From: Thalassovita sp.
GTDB taxonomy: Bacteria > Bacteroidota > Bacteroidia > Cytophagales > Flammeovirgaceae
Direction: 5' to 3'
Length of the DNA: 47,221 bases
Assembly (NCBI GenBank): GCA_002729595.1
Contig: PBYL01000106.1
Span: 1 to 47,221 of the forward strand
Position 1 is the stretch's first letter. Every line of letters starts with the position of its first letter. A program made the position numbers and the translations under genes. This document shows, in pieces, positions 15,438 to 23,748 of the stretch. Below the pieces are notes generated by a model that saw nothing but the letters and a program-made list of their open reading frames with translations, did not search any database and had not been told where the DNA came from.

Positions 15438-16880
15438 ATGAACAACTCCGAGAAAGATTCTGATTTCCTGTACGAAAAAATAGCCTCAAATCTGGAAGCC
15501 AATATCACCAACGGCATTATGAAAGATGGGGATAAGCTACCTTCGGTTCGGCAAATGAGTGCTGAGCTGGGAGTGAGTGCTTCAACTATCTTTAAAGCTT
15601 ATTACGATATAGAAGCCAAAGGTTTAATTGAAGCAAGACCCAAGTCGGGCTATTATGTGCGGAAGTTAAATGACTTTAAATATAGAAAAGCTCCCAAGCA
15701 GAATTTTTCAGCTCCTTGCAAAGTAAGTACACATAGCATCATTGCAGAAGTTACTAAAAATCAGCACGATCCAGATTTTTTAAATATTTCTGCGGCTATG
15801 CCACATACTAGTTTGTTGCCAGCAAACCAATTGAGAAAAAGCATGCAAAAGGTGATGCTCGAAGAGTTAGAAGAATCTTTACTTTACGAGCCACATGTAG
15901 GTAACTATAATTTGAGAGTAGAGATTTGCAAATTGGCACTTACATGGGGCAGATCGTTTACACCAGAAGAGATTGTGATTACCAATGGCTGTATGGAAGC
16001 ATTTTCATTAGCCTTGAGAGCCATTACCAAACCCGGTGATGCTATTGCTTTGGAAACTCCGGCATATTTTAGAATGGTGCAGTTGCTCGAACAATTGGGA
16101 TTAAACATTGTAGAAATTCCGGTAGGTGAGTGCGATAAAAAGTATTTGGAGAATTTGGAGGTAGCCGTTGAGCAATACGACATTAAAGCATTCTTGGTGA
16201 TTTCCAATTTTAACAACCCAACAGGAATTTGCCTTTCGGAGAAGTTGAAAAGGAAAATTGTAAAACTGGCTCACGAGAAAAACTTTCCGATAATAGAAGA
16301 TGATGTTTACGGAGAGTTGTATTTTGGAAACAAGCGACCATCTAACTTCAAAACCTTCGATGAGAATGATACGGTAATCTACTGTTCTTCATTTTCGAAA
16401 GTGGTGGCACCGGGTTTCAGAATTGGTTGGACTTTTCCGGGTAAGTATCAGCAAAAGATGGAAGAGTTAAAAAGTAGTAGCGGTTATAGCAATGCATCAA
16501 TAAGCCAGCGAGTTATGTCGCATTATCTCCAAAAAGGCAGATATTCTTTCCATTTAAAAAAGATGAGAGAGACTTTAAAATGCTTGAGAAACAGCTACAT
16601 CAACGCAATTAGAGAAAATTTTCCGGCTTGTATCAATGTAAATTGCCCTCCAGGTAACTTTTTACTTTGGGTAGAACTGCCAGAAGATTTAGATGCTTAC
16701 CAGTTGTTTAGAAGTGCTAGAGAATTGAAAATCAACATTGCTCCGGGGCAAATATTTTCGGCTTCTGGTTCACATGAGAATTATTTCAGATTGAGCTATG
16801 GGCAGCCTTTAACCGAAGATGTGTTGAGAGGGATTAGACAATTAGGTATTTTAATTAAGCAAATGAATAAGAGTAACTAA
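15438..16880 (+). CDS. MocR/PdxR-type regulator (GntR winged helix fused to aminotransferase domain)
   Basis: 480 residues from the ATG at 15438. A TTG start at 15399 would add 13 residues without family likeness. Residues about 10-75 form a GntR winged helix (MKDGDKLPSVRQMSAELGVS, then STIFKAYYDIEAKGLIEARP). The rest is a class I aminotransferase domain with EIVITNGCMEAFSLAL, NFNNPTGICLS and the PLP lysine in CSSFSKVVAPGFRIGW. Proteins of this type usually sense an amino compound or PLP and control neighbouring genes. The long inverted repeat before the upstream aminotransferase gene is a candidate target. A purely enzymatic role cannot be excluded. Confidence 0.88.
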   Translation: MNNSEKDSDFLYEKIASNLEANITNGIMKDGDKLPSVRQMSAELGVSASTIFKAYYDIEAKGLIEARPKSGYYVRKLNDFKYRKAPKQNFSAPCKVSTHSIIAEVTKNQHDPDFLNISAAMPHTSLLPANQLRKSMQKVMLEELEESLLYEPHVGNYNLRVEICKLALTWGRSFTPEEIVITNGCMEAFSLALRAITKPGDAIALETPAYFRMVQLLEQLGLNIVEIPVGECDKKYLENLEVAVEQYDIKAFLVISNFNNPTGICLSEKLKRKIVKLAHEKNFPIIEDDVYGELYFGNKRPSNFKTFDENDTVIYCSSFSKVVAPGFRIGWTFPGKYQQKMEELKSSSGYSNASISQRVMSHYLQKGRYSFHLKKMRETLKCLRNSYINAIRENFPACINVNCPPGNFLLWVELPEDLDAYQLFRSARELKINIAPGQIFSASGSHENYFRLSYGQPLTEDVLRGIRQLGILIKQMNKSN

Positions 16881-16922
16881 CAGGGTTAGCTACTCTTTAC
16901 AATGCAATTGACACAGGGAACA

Positions 16923-17507
16923 TCAATTGTACACTCTTACACGAACTTTCTTTTGATCGAAGTCGATCAAAAAATCATATCTTAAGATCATATCCATACC
17001 GATAATGCCAGATATGTTTATGCCTGTATTATTCTTTATTCCAGCCCTCAGGTCTTTCAAGTCGGCACAGAAATACCTACCCATTAGATCTTGTGAGCCA
17101 ACTTTTACTGAAAATCGCCTAACTTCACCCAGTTGATTGGTTGAGCTATACACACCATAAGTTTTCTTACTGTGCGTAATGGTTTTCATGTTGTTATCAA
17201 AGTCATATTTCCTAATCTCATTTTCGTCGAATATGGTAATATCTGAACCAGTATCCAGAATGAGATAAATAATCTTTCCGTTAATCCTGCCTTTTATAAT
17301 CGGTTTATTCCCTCTAATGATCACATCAATAAATTCGTATTTCGGTTCTTCGGGAGTTACAGGAACAAAGGCAAACTGCAATGCGAGTAATGATAGAATA
17401 AGAATAGATAGTAACATGATAATAATGTTTATTGCTTTGAAATAGCTAATGTTAGTGTGTCGTAGTAGGGGTGATTGTTTTACTTCAAAATTACGCGGAA
17501 TACCCAA
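16923..17507 (-). CDS. Membrane-anchored retropepsin-like aspartyl protease
   Basis: 194 residues. One transmembrane segment lies at about 26-48 (INIIIMLLSILILSLLALQFAF). A single aspartyl-protease domain follows, with the catalytic motif LILDTGSDITIF (Asp85-Thr-Gly-Ser) and the hydrophobic-hydrophobic-Gly motif INISGIIGMDMI near residue 165. One active-site triad per chain implies a dimer, as in retropepsins and related bacterial proteins. The catalytic domain should face the periplasm. No substrate is known. It is convergent with the MocR-type gene and appears to be a single transcription unit. The start could also be Met31, which would shorten the anchor. Confidence 0.78.
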   Translation of the reverse strand: MGIPRNFEVKQSPLLRHTNISYFKAINIIIMLLSILILSLLALQFAFVPVTPEEPKYEFIDVIIRGNKPIIKGRINGKIIYLILDTGSDITIFDENEIRKYDFDNNMKTITHSKKTYGVYSSTNQLGEVRRFSVKVGSQDLMGRYFCADLKDLRAGIKNNTGINISGIIGMDMILRYDFLIDFDQKKVRVRVYN

Positions 17508-17655
17508 GCGAAAACAGATTCAGATTTGTGTTATTTGAGCATATCAGATTTTAAAAGGTAGTACTCAGAAGGAGGATGGATATTAACTCAAAGGGTAAAA
17601 AAGAATGTCAATAATACATAAACATTTGTAAATCAAATTATTATAAAATAATAAG

Positions 17656-17688
17656 CGAGCATACCAAAATTGATATGCTCGTTTTTTT
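17656..17688. terminator. Bidirectional intrinsic terminator
   Basis: CGAGCATA (17656-17663) pairs with TATGCTCG (17674-17681) around a 10-nt loop and is followed by seven Ts on the plus strand. On the minus strand it lies 20 bp after the last gene of the ABC operon, with the T-rich stretch CTTATTATTTTATAAT behind it, so it probably ends that operon. No plus-strand gene is visible immediately upstream to account for the stronger plus-strand T-run. Confidence 0.65.
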
Positions 17689-17708
17689 AGATTAAATCTG
17701 TTCTTTGA

Positions 17709-18431
17709 TTACGAAAAATGCTTCTTAAAAAAACTTCTAGCCAGCCAATAAATCACTCCTGCAAAAAAGACAAACCCAATTAATAGAAATAACAGCAAGT
17801 TCCCATTTTGGGGACTTTCAATACTTACCAGTTCAATACTCTGTAGAATCCAGTGAGTGGGCAAAAAGCCGAAAACATGTTTGAAGTTTTCTGGTACAAA
17901 AAAAGCAGCGAAAGGAACGAGCACAAGCATGTTAAATGCCTTAATGTAGATCATACCTTCCATTCGGTTTTTAACTATCGAATTGATGCCGAGTACATAA
18001 GCAGGAACTATGAGTGCAGTTAAAATAGAAATGAGCAGAATATAAATAAAACTGATGTGTACAAATGGCTGAGTTAAAAGCAAAATTACATTGAGCAAGA
18101 CTGTAAACGAGTAGGGGATAAGCAGCCTGAAAAGTAAAAACTGAATTCTGGAAAGTGGCACGATGCCATACATTTGGGCAACTTGTGTTTCTTTTTCATC
18201 AATTAAAACCATACTACTGATAAAACTGAACATTTGGGTGTTCTCAACAGCTCCCACCATAATGAACAAAGGAATGTAATCTTCTAAAATTTCGTATTTC
18301 TCAATCAATGAAGGTACAAACCAGATGATAATGGCAAACAACATGATTGGAAAAAATAGAAAAGCCCTAAGTGATGGGTCTCTGAAAATGAGTTTAAAAT
18401 CAGTTCCGGCAAGAATAAACAGATGTTTCAT
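17709..18431 (-). CDS. ABC-2 type exporter permease, second subunit
   Basis: 240 residues with about six hydrophobic segments, for example AFLFFPIMLFAIIIWFVP near the N-terminus and LLLFLLIGFVFFAGVIYWLA at the C-terminus. The N-terminal sequence LAGTDFKLIFRDPSLRAF is the usual cytoplasmic helix of ABC-2 permeases. It begins two bases after the stop of the first permease gene, so the pair is translated together and probably forms the heterodimeric channel. The exporter substrate is unknown. Drug-export ABC-2 systems with a TetR regulator have this layout. Confidence 0.85.
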   Translation of the reverse strand: MKHLFILAGTDFKLIFRDPSLRAFLFFPIMLFAIIIWFVPSLIEKYEILEDYIPLFIMVGAVENTQMFSFISSMVLIDEKETQVAQMYGIVPLSRIQFLLFRLLIPYSFTVLLNVILLLTQPFVHISFIYILLISILTALIVPAYVLGINSIVKNRMEGMIYIKAFNMLVLVPFAAFFVPENFKHVFGFLPTHWILQSIELVSIESPQNGNLLLFLLIGFVFFAGVIYWLARSFFKKHFS

Positions 18432-18433
18432 AA

Positions 18434-19141
18434 TTACTGATGGACTATTTTTTTGCTAAAAAAGCGATAGGCGAAGAAGTAAAATATTGGAATCCAGATG
18501 CATAGAGAGACAATTCCAAAAATGTTGATAGATTGGAATCCAGTTCTATTTTCTAGAGCGCTTACGATTAATTCAAGTGCGCCTTGTACAGGCAAAATGT
18601 ATTTAAACATTCCCAAATCAATTCCTTCCAAATAATCGATTAATGAAAGATTTACATACACAATTACGACAGGCACAGAGATCATTGCAAAGTTCAAAAA
18701 CTCCGAAGCGAAAGGCAAAACCATTATACCTAACAAAGCAGAAAGTACACAAATACCTAAAGTGCCAGTAAGGTATAAGCCTAAGTTAAAAGAGGTTTCT
18801 TTTACAGAGAAAGCCAAAGCGAGCGAGCAAATAATACCAACTACAGATAGCGAAAGCACTTTGGAAATGATGTAATGATGCAGATTAACCGGTGTAACAA
18901 AAATGGCAGGTAAAATCTGATGTTTCCTTTCGGTGTAAATGGCTAGCGCGATAAAGAAATAGCCAATGGTTGTTGGGTCCATTAAAACCAAAGAAACTAG
19001 CAGTTTATCCAGATACTCCATATCGTTGAGCACGAATAGAATCGCAGCATAAATGAGCGTAACCACAAAGCTGATGGTGATGATATTGTTCTTTTGTAGC
19101 AAGACAAATTGCCACTTCAACTGATTCACGAATAGTTTCAT
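18434..19141 (-). CDS. ABC-2 type exporter permease, first subunit
   Basis: 235 residues with about six transmembrane stretches and the N-terminal helix LFVNQLKWQFVLLQKNNIITI. YTERKHQILPAIFVTPVNLHHYIISKVLSL is the characteristic cytoplasmic loop, which resembles the fluoroquinolone-export permease group. The start overlaps the end of the ATPase gene by 4 bp. It works with the ATPase and the second permease as one exporter. Confidence 0.85.
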   Translation of the reverse strand: MKLFVNQLKWQFVLLQKNNIITISFVVTLIYAAILFVLNDMEYLDKLLVSLVLMDPTTIGYFFIALAIYTERKHQILPAIFVTPVNLHHYIISKVLSLSVVGIICSLALAFSVKETSFNLGLYLTGTLGICVLSALLGIMVLPFASEFLNFAMISVPVVIVYVNLSLIDYLEGIDLGMFKYILPVQGALELIVSALENRTGFQSINIFGIVSLCIWIPIFYFFAYRFFSKKIVHQ

Positions 19142-19989
19142 ACTCCTAGCGATTTACCTGTTACATTGATAAATACCTCATCGAGTGTCGCTTCCATTGT
19201 ATGGATTCGGTTGATTTCTCCTTGCTTAATGAATTGCAGAAATTCTGTGTTGCAGCCCAGTTCTTTCAATGGAAACTCCTGATTTTCACCAGTTTTCAAT
19301 TTTACATTTACCGCTTCTTTGCCATATTTGGTTTTAAGATTTTGCGGAGAATCTATAATTCTAATTTCACCATCCACTATAAATGCGACACGATCGCATA
19401 ATTCATCGGCAGTGTGCATGCTATGTGTGGTGATAAAAATCGTTTTGCCTTTTGCTTTCAGTTCCAGAATTAACTGTTTGATTTTTTGTGCATTTACAGG
19501 GTCGAGTCCAGAGGTTGGCTCGTCTAAGTAAATTAAATCGGGGTCATGCTGAATCGCTCGAATAAAATTCAGTCTCATTTTCATTCCCTTAGAATAAGCT
19601 TCTACAGGTTTATTGAGCGCATCAAGTAGGTCGACCTGCTCAAACAGTTGTTCCAGATTTCGCTGACTTTTCAATTTATAAAATGAAGCAAACAAATCTA
19701 GGTTTTCTTTGCCAGTGAGTTTGAGGTAGTGGTTAGGCAACTCAAAGCCTACACCTATCTGCTCAAAATAATCTTTTCCCCATTTATTAAGGGCTTTGTT
19801 TTTCACCATCACTTCTCCCTTATAACCCGAAAGAATTTTATACAGAATTTTCTGCACTGTGCTTTTGCCAGCACCAGATGGCCCCAGAAAACCAAAAATC
19901 TCTCCCTGCTCAATGTTAAAATCGAGTCCCTTTAAAGTGAGCGAATCACTTCCGGGATATTGAAATTTTAAATCTTTTACTTGTATCAT
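19138..19989 (-). CDS. ABC exporter ATP-binding protein
   Basis: 283 residues. Walker A GPSGAGKST lies at about 37-45, the signature is YSKGMKMRLNF (SKGMK variant of LSGGQ, usual in ABC-2 drug exporters) at about 133-143, Walker B is LIYLDEPTSGLDP at about 154-166 and the switch histidine is in ITTHSMHTADELCD. A C-terminal extension after residue 215 is typical of DrrA/CcmA-like subunits. It starts nine bases after the TetR gene's stop and overlaps the first permease gene by 4 bp. Confidence 0.93.
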   Translation of the reverse strand: MIQVKDLKFQYPGSDSLTLKGLDFNIEQGEIFGFLGPSGAGKSTVQKILYKILSGYKGEVMVKNKALNKWGKDYFEQIGVGFELPNHYLKLTGKENLDLFASFYKLKSQRNLEQLFEQVDLLDALNKPVEAYSKGMKMRLNFIRAIQHDPDLIYLDEPTSGLDPVNAQKIKQLILELKAKGKTIFITTHSMHTADELCDRVAFIVDGEIRIIDSPQNLKTKYGKEAVNVKLKTGENQEFPLKELGCNTEFLQFIKQGEINRIHTMEATLDEVFINVTGKSLGV

Positions 19990-19998
19990 ATTTCTTTA

Positions 19999-20661
19999 TC
20001 AATTGATCTTATCGAATGATTTTTTTAAAATGATGATGTAATTGTCGACTGTTTTCATGAGCGCATCTACTTTCCCTTTGTATACCGGCTCTTTGTTGAT
20101 GATGCTTTTCGCAGGTGAAAGTCCTTCGAACAATTCCATTTGTTCCATAATGAGCAAACTAGACTTGTATAGAAAAAAAGCCATCGTTTTCACGGGTAAA
20201 TCATCTCTGAAATAGCCTTTGTCAATTTCGTATTGCACCATGCTCTCAAATGCAGATGTAATCTGATTTAAAAACTGATCATAGATTTGTTTGATGGAAG
20301 GTGAATTGAGGTTGTTAGGCAGGTTATGCAGAAAATGACTTTCCAAAGGGTTCTCCAAGTCGAACTTAACTCCTTCTGAAAATAACTTCCTAAAAAAAGC
20401 CCAGTAATCGTCAAAATCTTCTCGTTTGATTTCAGCTACATATTGCTGTTTTACCTTACTGCTTTCGCCAACCAAATACATAAACAAATCCAGTTTATCA
20501 TTAAAATACTGGTACACGCTACCTTTAGCAATCCCCAATTCTTTTACGACCGAGGTGATAGAAGCTTCATCATAAGATTTAAGCGAAAACTCTCGTAAGA
20601 AAGCTTCTGTTAATTTTCTTTTCTTGTCTTCTTTCAGTTTGAAAAAAGTGTCTTTTGGCAT
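19999..20661 (-). CDS. TetR-family repressor of the ABC exporter operon
   Basis: 220 residues. The N-terminal helix-turn-helix reads ASITSVVKELGIAKGSVYQYFNDKLDLFMYLV (about 33-64), the standard TetR recognition region. The C-terminal helical domain would bind the inducer. It is the first gene of a four-gene operon with the ATPase and two permeases. Two TGAC-N6-GTCA palindromes lie just before its start, so it most likely represses its own operon until an exported compound binds. Confidence 0.92.
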   Translation of the reverse strand: MPKDTFFKLKEDKKRKLTEAFLREFSLKSYDEASITSVVKELGIAKGSVYQYFNDKLDLFMYLVGESSKVKQQYVAEIKREDFDDYWAFFRKLFSEGVKFDLENPLESHFLHNLPNNLNSPSIKQIYDQFLNQITSAFESMVQYEIDKGYFRDDLPVKTMAFFLYKSSLLIMEQMELFEGLSPAKSIINKEPVYKGKVDALMKTVDNYIIILKKSFDKIN

Positions 20662-20676
20662 AATCTAAAATCATTA

Positions 20677-20723
20677 GTGACTACTCAGTCACAATTATAA
20701 CGCAAAATATGACTTAGTGGTCA
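20677..20723. promoter_or_regulatory. Two TetR operators before the exporter operon
   Basis: TGACTACTCAGTCA (20678-20691, extended to GTGAC...GTCAC at 20677-20692) and TGACTTAGTGGTCA (20710-20723) share TGAC-N6-GTCA. Their centres are 32 bp apart, close to three helical turns, so two dimers would bind the same face. They fill the 81-bp gap between the cyclase stop and the TetR start and must overlap the promoter. Confidence 0.7.
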
Positions 20724-20742
20724 CAATTTTGATAAAATTTTT

Positions 20743-21834
20743 TTAAATAGCAGCTTTTTCTTCCAATCTATCCACTATACAAACATTTACCATTTGATTT
20801 TTTCCTCTCAGAGCCACTTCTTTAAAGTTGATCACTGAAAAAGATTTGCATTCTCTAATTTGATTAGCGGCTTCTTCAGAAACCAGAAAATCTTTTTTGT
20901 ATCTGCTACACAATTCTAAAATTCTGGAAGTAGTGTTAAGTACATCGCCGTGGTAAGCTAATTCTTTGCGGTAATTTCCAATTTCTGTCACCATTACAGT
21001 TCCTGTATGTAAAGCTGCTTTAAATTGAGGTACATGATCGAATTTTTGCATATAATCCTCGGCTTTATTTTCTAGCAATCTTGCATAATCGAAATAAAAA
21101 TGGAAGGCACTTTCAGGAATTTTGTGTTTACTATTTAGCCAAGTTAGCACAGCTTCATCTCCCACATACTGATAAATTTCTGCATTGTGTTTTTTTACCA
21201 GTTCGGCTAGATCGTTAAAACATTTGTTGATGAACCTGCTGTATTTGATGTGGCCAAGCTCTTCTGCTAACTGTGTAGAGCCTTTTAAATCGATAAATAA
21301 AAAAGTTCTTTCTTCTTCTTGAGGCTGGCTGTATTTACCAGTGATAAAATTAAATAAGATACCGTGCCCAAAATGGTTACCCAATAGCCTAAAAAAGTTG
21401 AGTACTTCTGATAAAAGCAGCATCACAAAATACAGCGAAAAGGCAATTGGAGAGATAATAAATTCATTAGATCGCTGGAATACCTCTTCTATATTATAGC
21501 CATCAATATAGCTTATCGAGCTTTTAATGATGTACATCCAACTGATAATAACAGCCAGAGAAATTATTCTGCGGAAGAATATATAGATGTAAAACTTATA
21601 CTTTTTGCTCAGTTTATCGAACAAACCAAAGTCTAAGTAAGCCAGTGAAATACCAATAAGCAAACTTGCTATGGTTGGTAATGCCCAGTTAAAGCCAAAA
21701 TCTGATCGATTGAGAAATTCTTTAGGAATACCAGCAAGTTTTAATGCGGCAAACATATTTAAACCTATTACATGCCCGATTATTAATAGAGCTACATCAA
21801 ACTGTTTGGCATATTTTGGTAAAAGTTTAATCAT
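20743..21834 (-). CDS. Membrane-anchored class III adenylate/guanylate cyclase
   Basis: 363 residues. Four hydrophobic segments lie at about 13-33, 50-68, 82-103 and 126-148. The cyclase domain follows from about 175. The metal-binding aspartates are in FLFIDLKGST (Asp182) and YVGDEAVLTW (Asp226), and the ribose/transition-state Asn and Arg are in VLNTTSRIL. By hand alignment the position that usually holds the purine-selecting Lys (KxxGD) is Gln222, so nucleotide specificity is uncertain. The domain faces the cytoplasm. Whether it makes cAMP or cGMP, or acts only as a sensor, cannot be settled from the sequence. It reads toward the TetR operon but is probably separate from it. Confidence 0.85.
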   Translation of the reverse strand: MIKLLPKYAKQFDVALLIIGHVIGLNMFAALKLAGIPKEFLNRSDFGFNWALPTIASLLIGISLAYLDFGLFDKLSKKYKFYIYIFFRRIISLAVIISWMYIIKSSISYIDGYNIEEVFQRSNEFIISPIAFSLYFVMLLLSEVLNFFRLLGNHFGHGILFNFITGKYSQPQEEERTFLFIDLKGSTQLAEELGHIKYSRFINKCFNDLAELVKKHNAEIYQYVGDEAVLTWLNSKHKIPESAFHFYFDYARLLENKAEDYMQKFDHVPQFKAALHTGTVMVTEIGNYRKELAYHGDVLNTTSRILELCSRYKKDFLVSEEAANQIRECKSFSVINFKEVALRGKNQMVNVCIVDRLEEKAAI

Positions 21835-21892
21835 ACAATCTTGTTTACCGTATTCTTACAAATATTCTTCTAAAAATGAAGAATTCAGTATT

Positions 21893-22510
21893 TTATTCTA
21901 ATCCCAGAGATTTGCATATAATTTCCGGAACAAGTTTCTTTCGCTTTTCTAGCATGTCTAAGAATTCTGCATCATCAATACCTGTTTTAAACATAATAAT
22001 TGGTCTTGCCAGAAAAGGAAATACCGTTAAGCCCATCATGTTTGTTAAGAAATTGGCGTGATCTACTGGTGTAATCATCCCTTTTTCAGTCATTTCTTTC
22101 AGTTCTTTTTGAATGTCTTCATTAATCCGAATGTCTTTTACCATACCTTTTATCTTATCTGGATCGCGTTGAAGCTCAGAAAATAAAAAAGTGGGTACAT
22201 AAGGATTAGCCTTTAGAAATTCTGTGTAATGGACTACGAAATGTTCTATTTTCGCTTTAAAAGGTTTTGTGTTTTCAGTTGAAAAAATCTCGTTTAAAAG
22301 CTTGGTAAAGTTGGCAAAAGCATCTTTTATAATAATCTCAAACAGGGAATCTTTATCTCTAAAGTGATAATGCAATGATGCTATGTTGATACCAGCCTCT
22401 TCGGCAATATCACGTGTTTTTGTTGCTGCAAAGCCTTTTTCTAGAAATACTTTTCTTGCAGCCACTTTAATTTTATCTACCGTTTCTTTGGATTTTTTAG
22501 TCCCTGCCAT
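21893..22510 (-). CDS. TetR-family transcriptional regulator
   Basis: 205 residues. The helix-turn-helix is KTRDIAEEAGINIASLHYHFRDKDSLFEIII (about 31-61). The C-terminal part PVDHANFLTNMMGLTVFPFLARPIIM resembles the TetR_C regulators near lipid or efflux genes, but the ligand is unknown. It stands alone, upstream of the cyclase gene on the same strand with a 58-bp gap, so the two may be cotranscribed. A palindrome just before its start suggests autoregulation. Confidence 0.9.
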   Translation of the reverse strand: MAGTKKSKETVDKIKVAARKVFLEKGFAATKTRDIAEEAGINIASLHYHFRDKDSLFEIIIKDAFANFTKLLNEIFSTENTKPFKAKIEHFVVHYTEFLKANPYVPTFLFSELQRDPDKIKGMVKDIRINEDIQKELKEMTEKGMITPVDHANFLTNMMGLTVFPFLARPIIMFKTGIDDAEFLDMLEKRKKLVPEIICKSLGLE

Positions 22511-22534
22511 TGTCTAAATTTTACATAAAACTAA

Positions 22535-22563
22535 TTTAATCAAATGATTAAACCAAATGATTA
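22535..22563. promoter_or_regulatory. Palindromic operator before the lone TetR gene
   Basis: TTTAATCAaaTGATTAAA (22535-22552) is a perfect inverted repeat with 8-bp arms. The half-site AAATGATTA at 22542 recurs at 22555, 13 bp on. It lies 25 bp upstream of the ATG and is a good candidate autoregulatory site. Confidence 0.55.
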
Positions 22564-22646
22564 GATTTGAATGTTTTAAAAGAGCGCAAATTTAAGTGAT
22601 TGGAAATAATTAGGAAGTGGGTATTTTTTGAAATTACATACAAAAC

Positions 22647-23525
22647 TTAATTAACCTCTTTCAATTTATTGAGAATAGAATTATTACCTACGATCATTTT
22701 AAGAGAATCAAAATAATTAGCAGCTTCTATAGAATCTTCGAAATAGGTATAAAATTGCATAGCTTTTAAATATCTAAAACCTTCCATATCCCAATTGTAC
22801 CCAATCCAATCGTACATGGATTCTGCATATAACGAATCGGATAAAGTAAGTGCAATAGTATTTCTTACCATTTGAAAATTAGAGTGATACAAAAATTCTT
22901 CTGGAACACGGTTAATAGCGATCCAGGCATTTTCTGGTTCTTCAATTTCCATGTAATCATTTGCATTTTTTAATTCGGATAATGCTACATTATACTCACC
23001 TTTATATTTACCATATTCTAAGAAGTTAATGGCATTCCAAACAAAAGATTCTGAAAAATCTATCCCTGTATTATAAGATAGATAATTGGTTATAAAAGTC
23101 TGTTTGCCAATTGTCTTGAGTTCAAAATCAACTATATCGTAACCGATTGAAGAATAAACTAAAATAATGATATGTGGATGTTCTTCAATGGTGTAATATT
23201 TAGTTACCTCAACAATGGCATCTTTATTAATTAGACCAAGTAAAGCTTCAACATAGACTGAAAAATCTTGATTTATTTCACCTTTATAAGTATTTAATAT
23301 TTTTTTAGGTGTTTTAAATCTTAGTTTACTCGAATCTATTTGGTGTTCAAGTTGCTCAAAAGTATCAGCTAGATTAAATTGATTTTCAATGGTTTTGTTA
23401 TTTTTTAATTTAATGGCTTTAACCAATTTATTACCATATGCTAAATACTCTTTTTCGCTTAAAACTTTGGGGTCATAATTGGTACATGCCTGTATGATTA
23501 GAAGAAGAAAAAGGTACTTTTTCAT
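22647..23525 (-). CDS. Unrecognised lipoprotein
   Basis: 292 residues. The leader MKKYLFLLLIIQAC ends in a lipobox-like sequence with Cys14 (the -2 residue Gln is unusual). The mature part is acidic and helical and ends with a series of short helices (residues about 190-290), where ENAWIAINRVPEEFLYHSNFQMVRNTIALTLSDS resembles a TPR-like helical hairpin. It is the last of three same-strand genes (24338 to 22647) of unknown function. I do not recognise a family. Confidence 0.72.
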   Translation of the reverse strand: MKKYLFLLLIIQACTNYDPKVLSEKEYLAYGNKLVKAIKLKNNKTIENQFNLADTFEQLEHQIDSSKLRFKTPKKILNTYKGEINQDFSVYVEALLGLINKDAIVEVTKYYTIEEHPHIIILVYSSIGYDIVDFELKTIGKQTFITNYLSYNTGIDFSESFVWNAINFLEYGKYKGEYNVALSELKNANDYMEIEEPENAWIAINRVPEEFLYHSNFQMVRNTIALTLSDSLYAESMYDWIGYNWDMEGFRYLKAMQFYTYFEDSIEAANYFDSLKMIVGNNSILNKLKEVN

Positions 23526-23562
23526 TTAGAGCGGAATCCTTATACAATTAAAAGGAATTAAT

Positions 23563-23748
23563 TTATTTGAAATACTTTCTGATAGAAATAAATATAGATA
23601 AAATACCAAATAGGCCAGAAAATAAGGCAATTCCCCAAATTATGTAATCTTCAGTAAATCTAAGTCTAAATAATAGATGACCATGATTTAAAGAGGCATA
23701 AAACCAGAGAACTAAAAAACATAAAAGGAGTGCAGCTAAACCTCTCAT
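23563..23748 (-). CDS. Small two-span membrane protein
   Basis: 61 residues with two hydrophobic segments, ALLLCFLVLWFYASL (about 5-19) and YIIWGIALFSGLFGILSIFISI (about 35-56). Its start overlaps the end of the upstream gene by 4 bp (ATGA type), which supports that it is real and translationally coupled. No function can be assigned. Confidence 0.6.
   Translation of the reverse strand: MRGLAALLLCFLVLWFYASLNHGHLLFRLRFTEDYIIWGIALFSGLFGILSIFISIRKYFK

Noticed and set aside
17576-17614. Tiny open frame (12 codons) after an AGAAGGAGG sequence
   Set aside because: The ribosome-like sequence directly abuts the ATG with no spacing, the host does not use strong Shine-Dalgarno sites, and nothing supports a 12-residue product.
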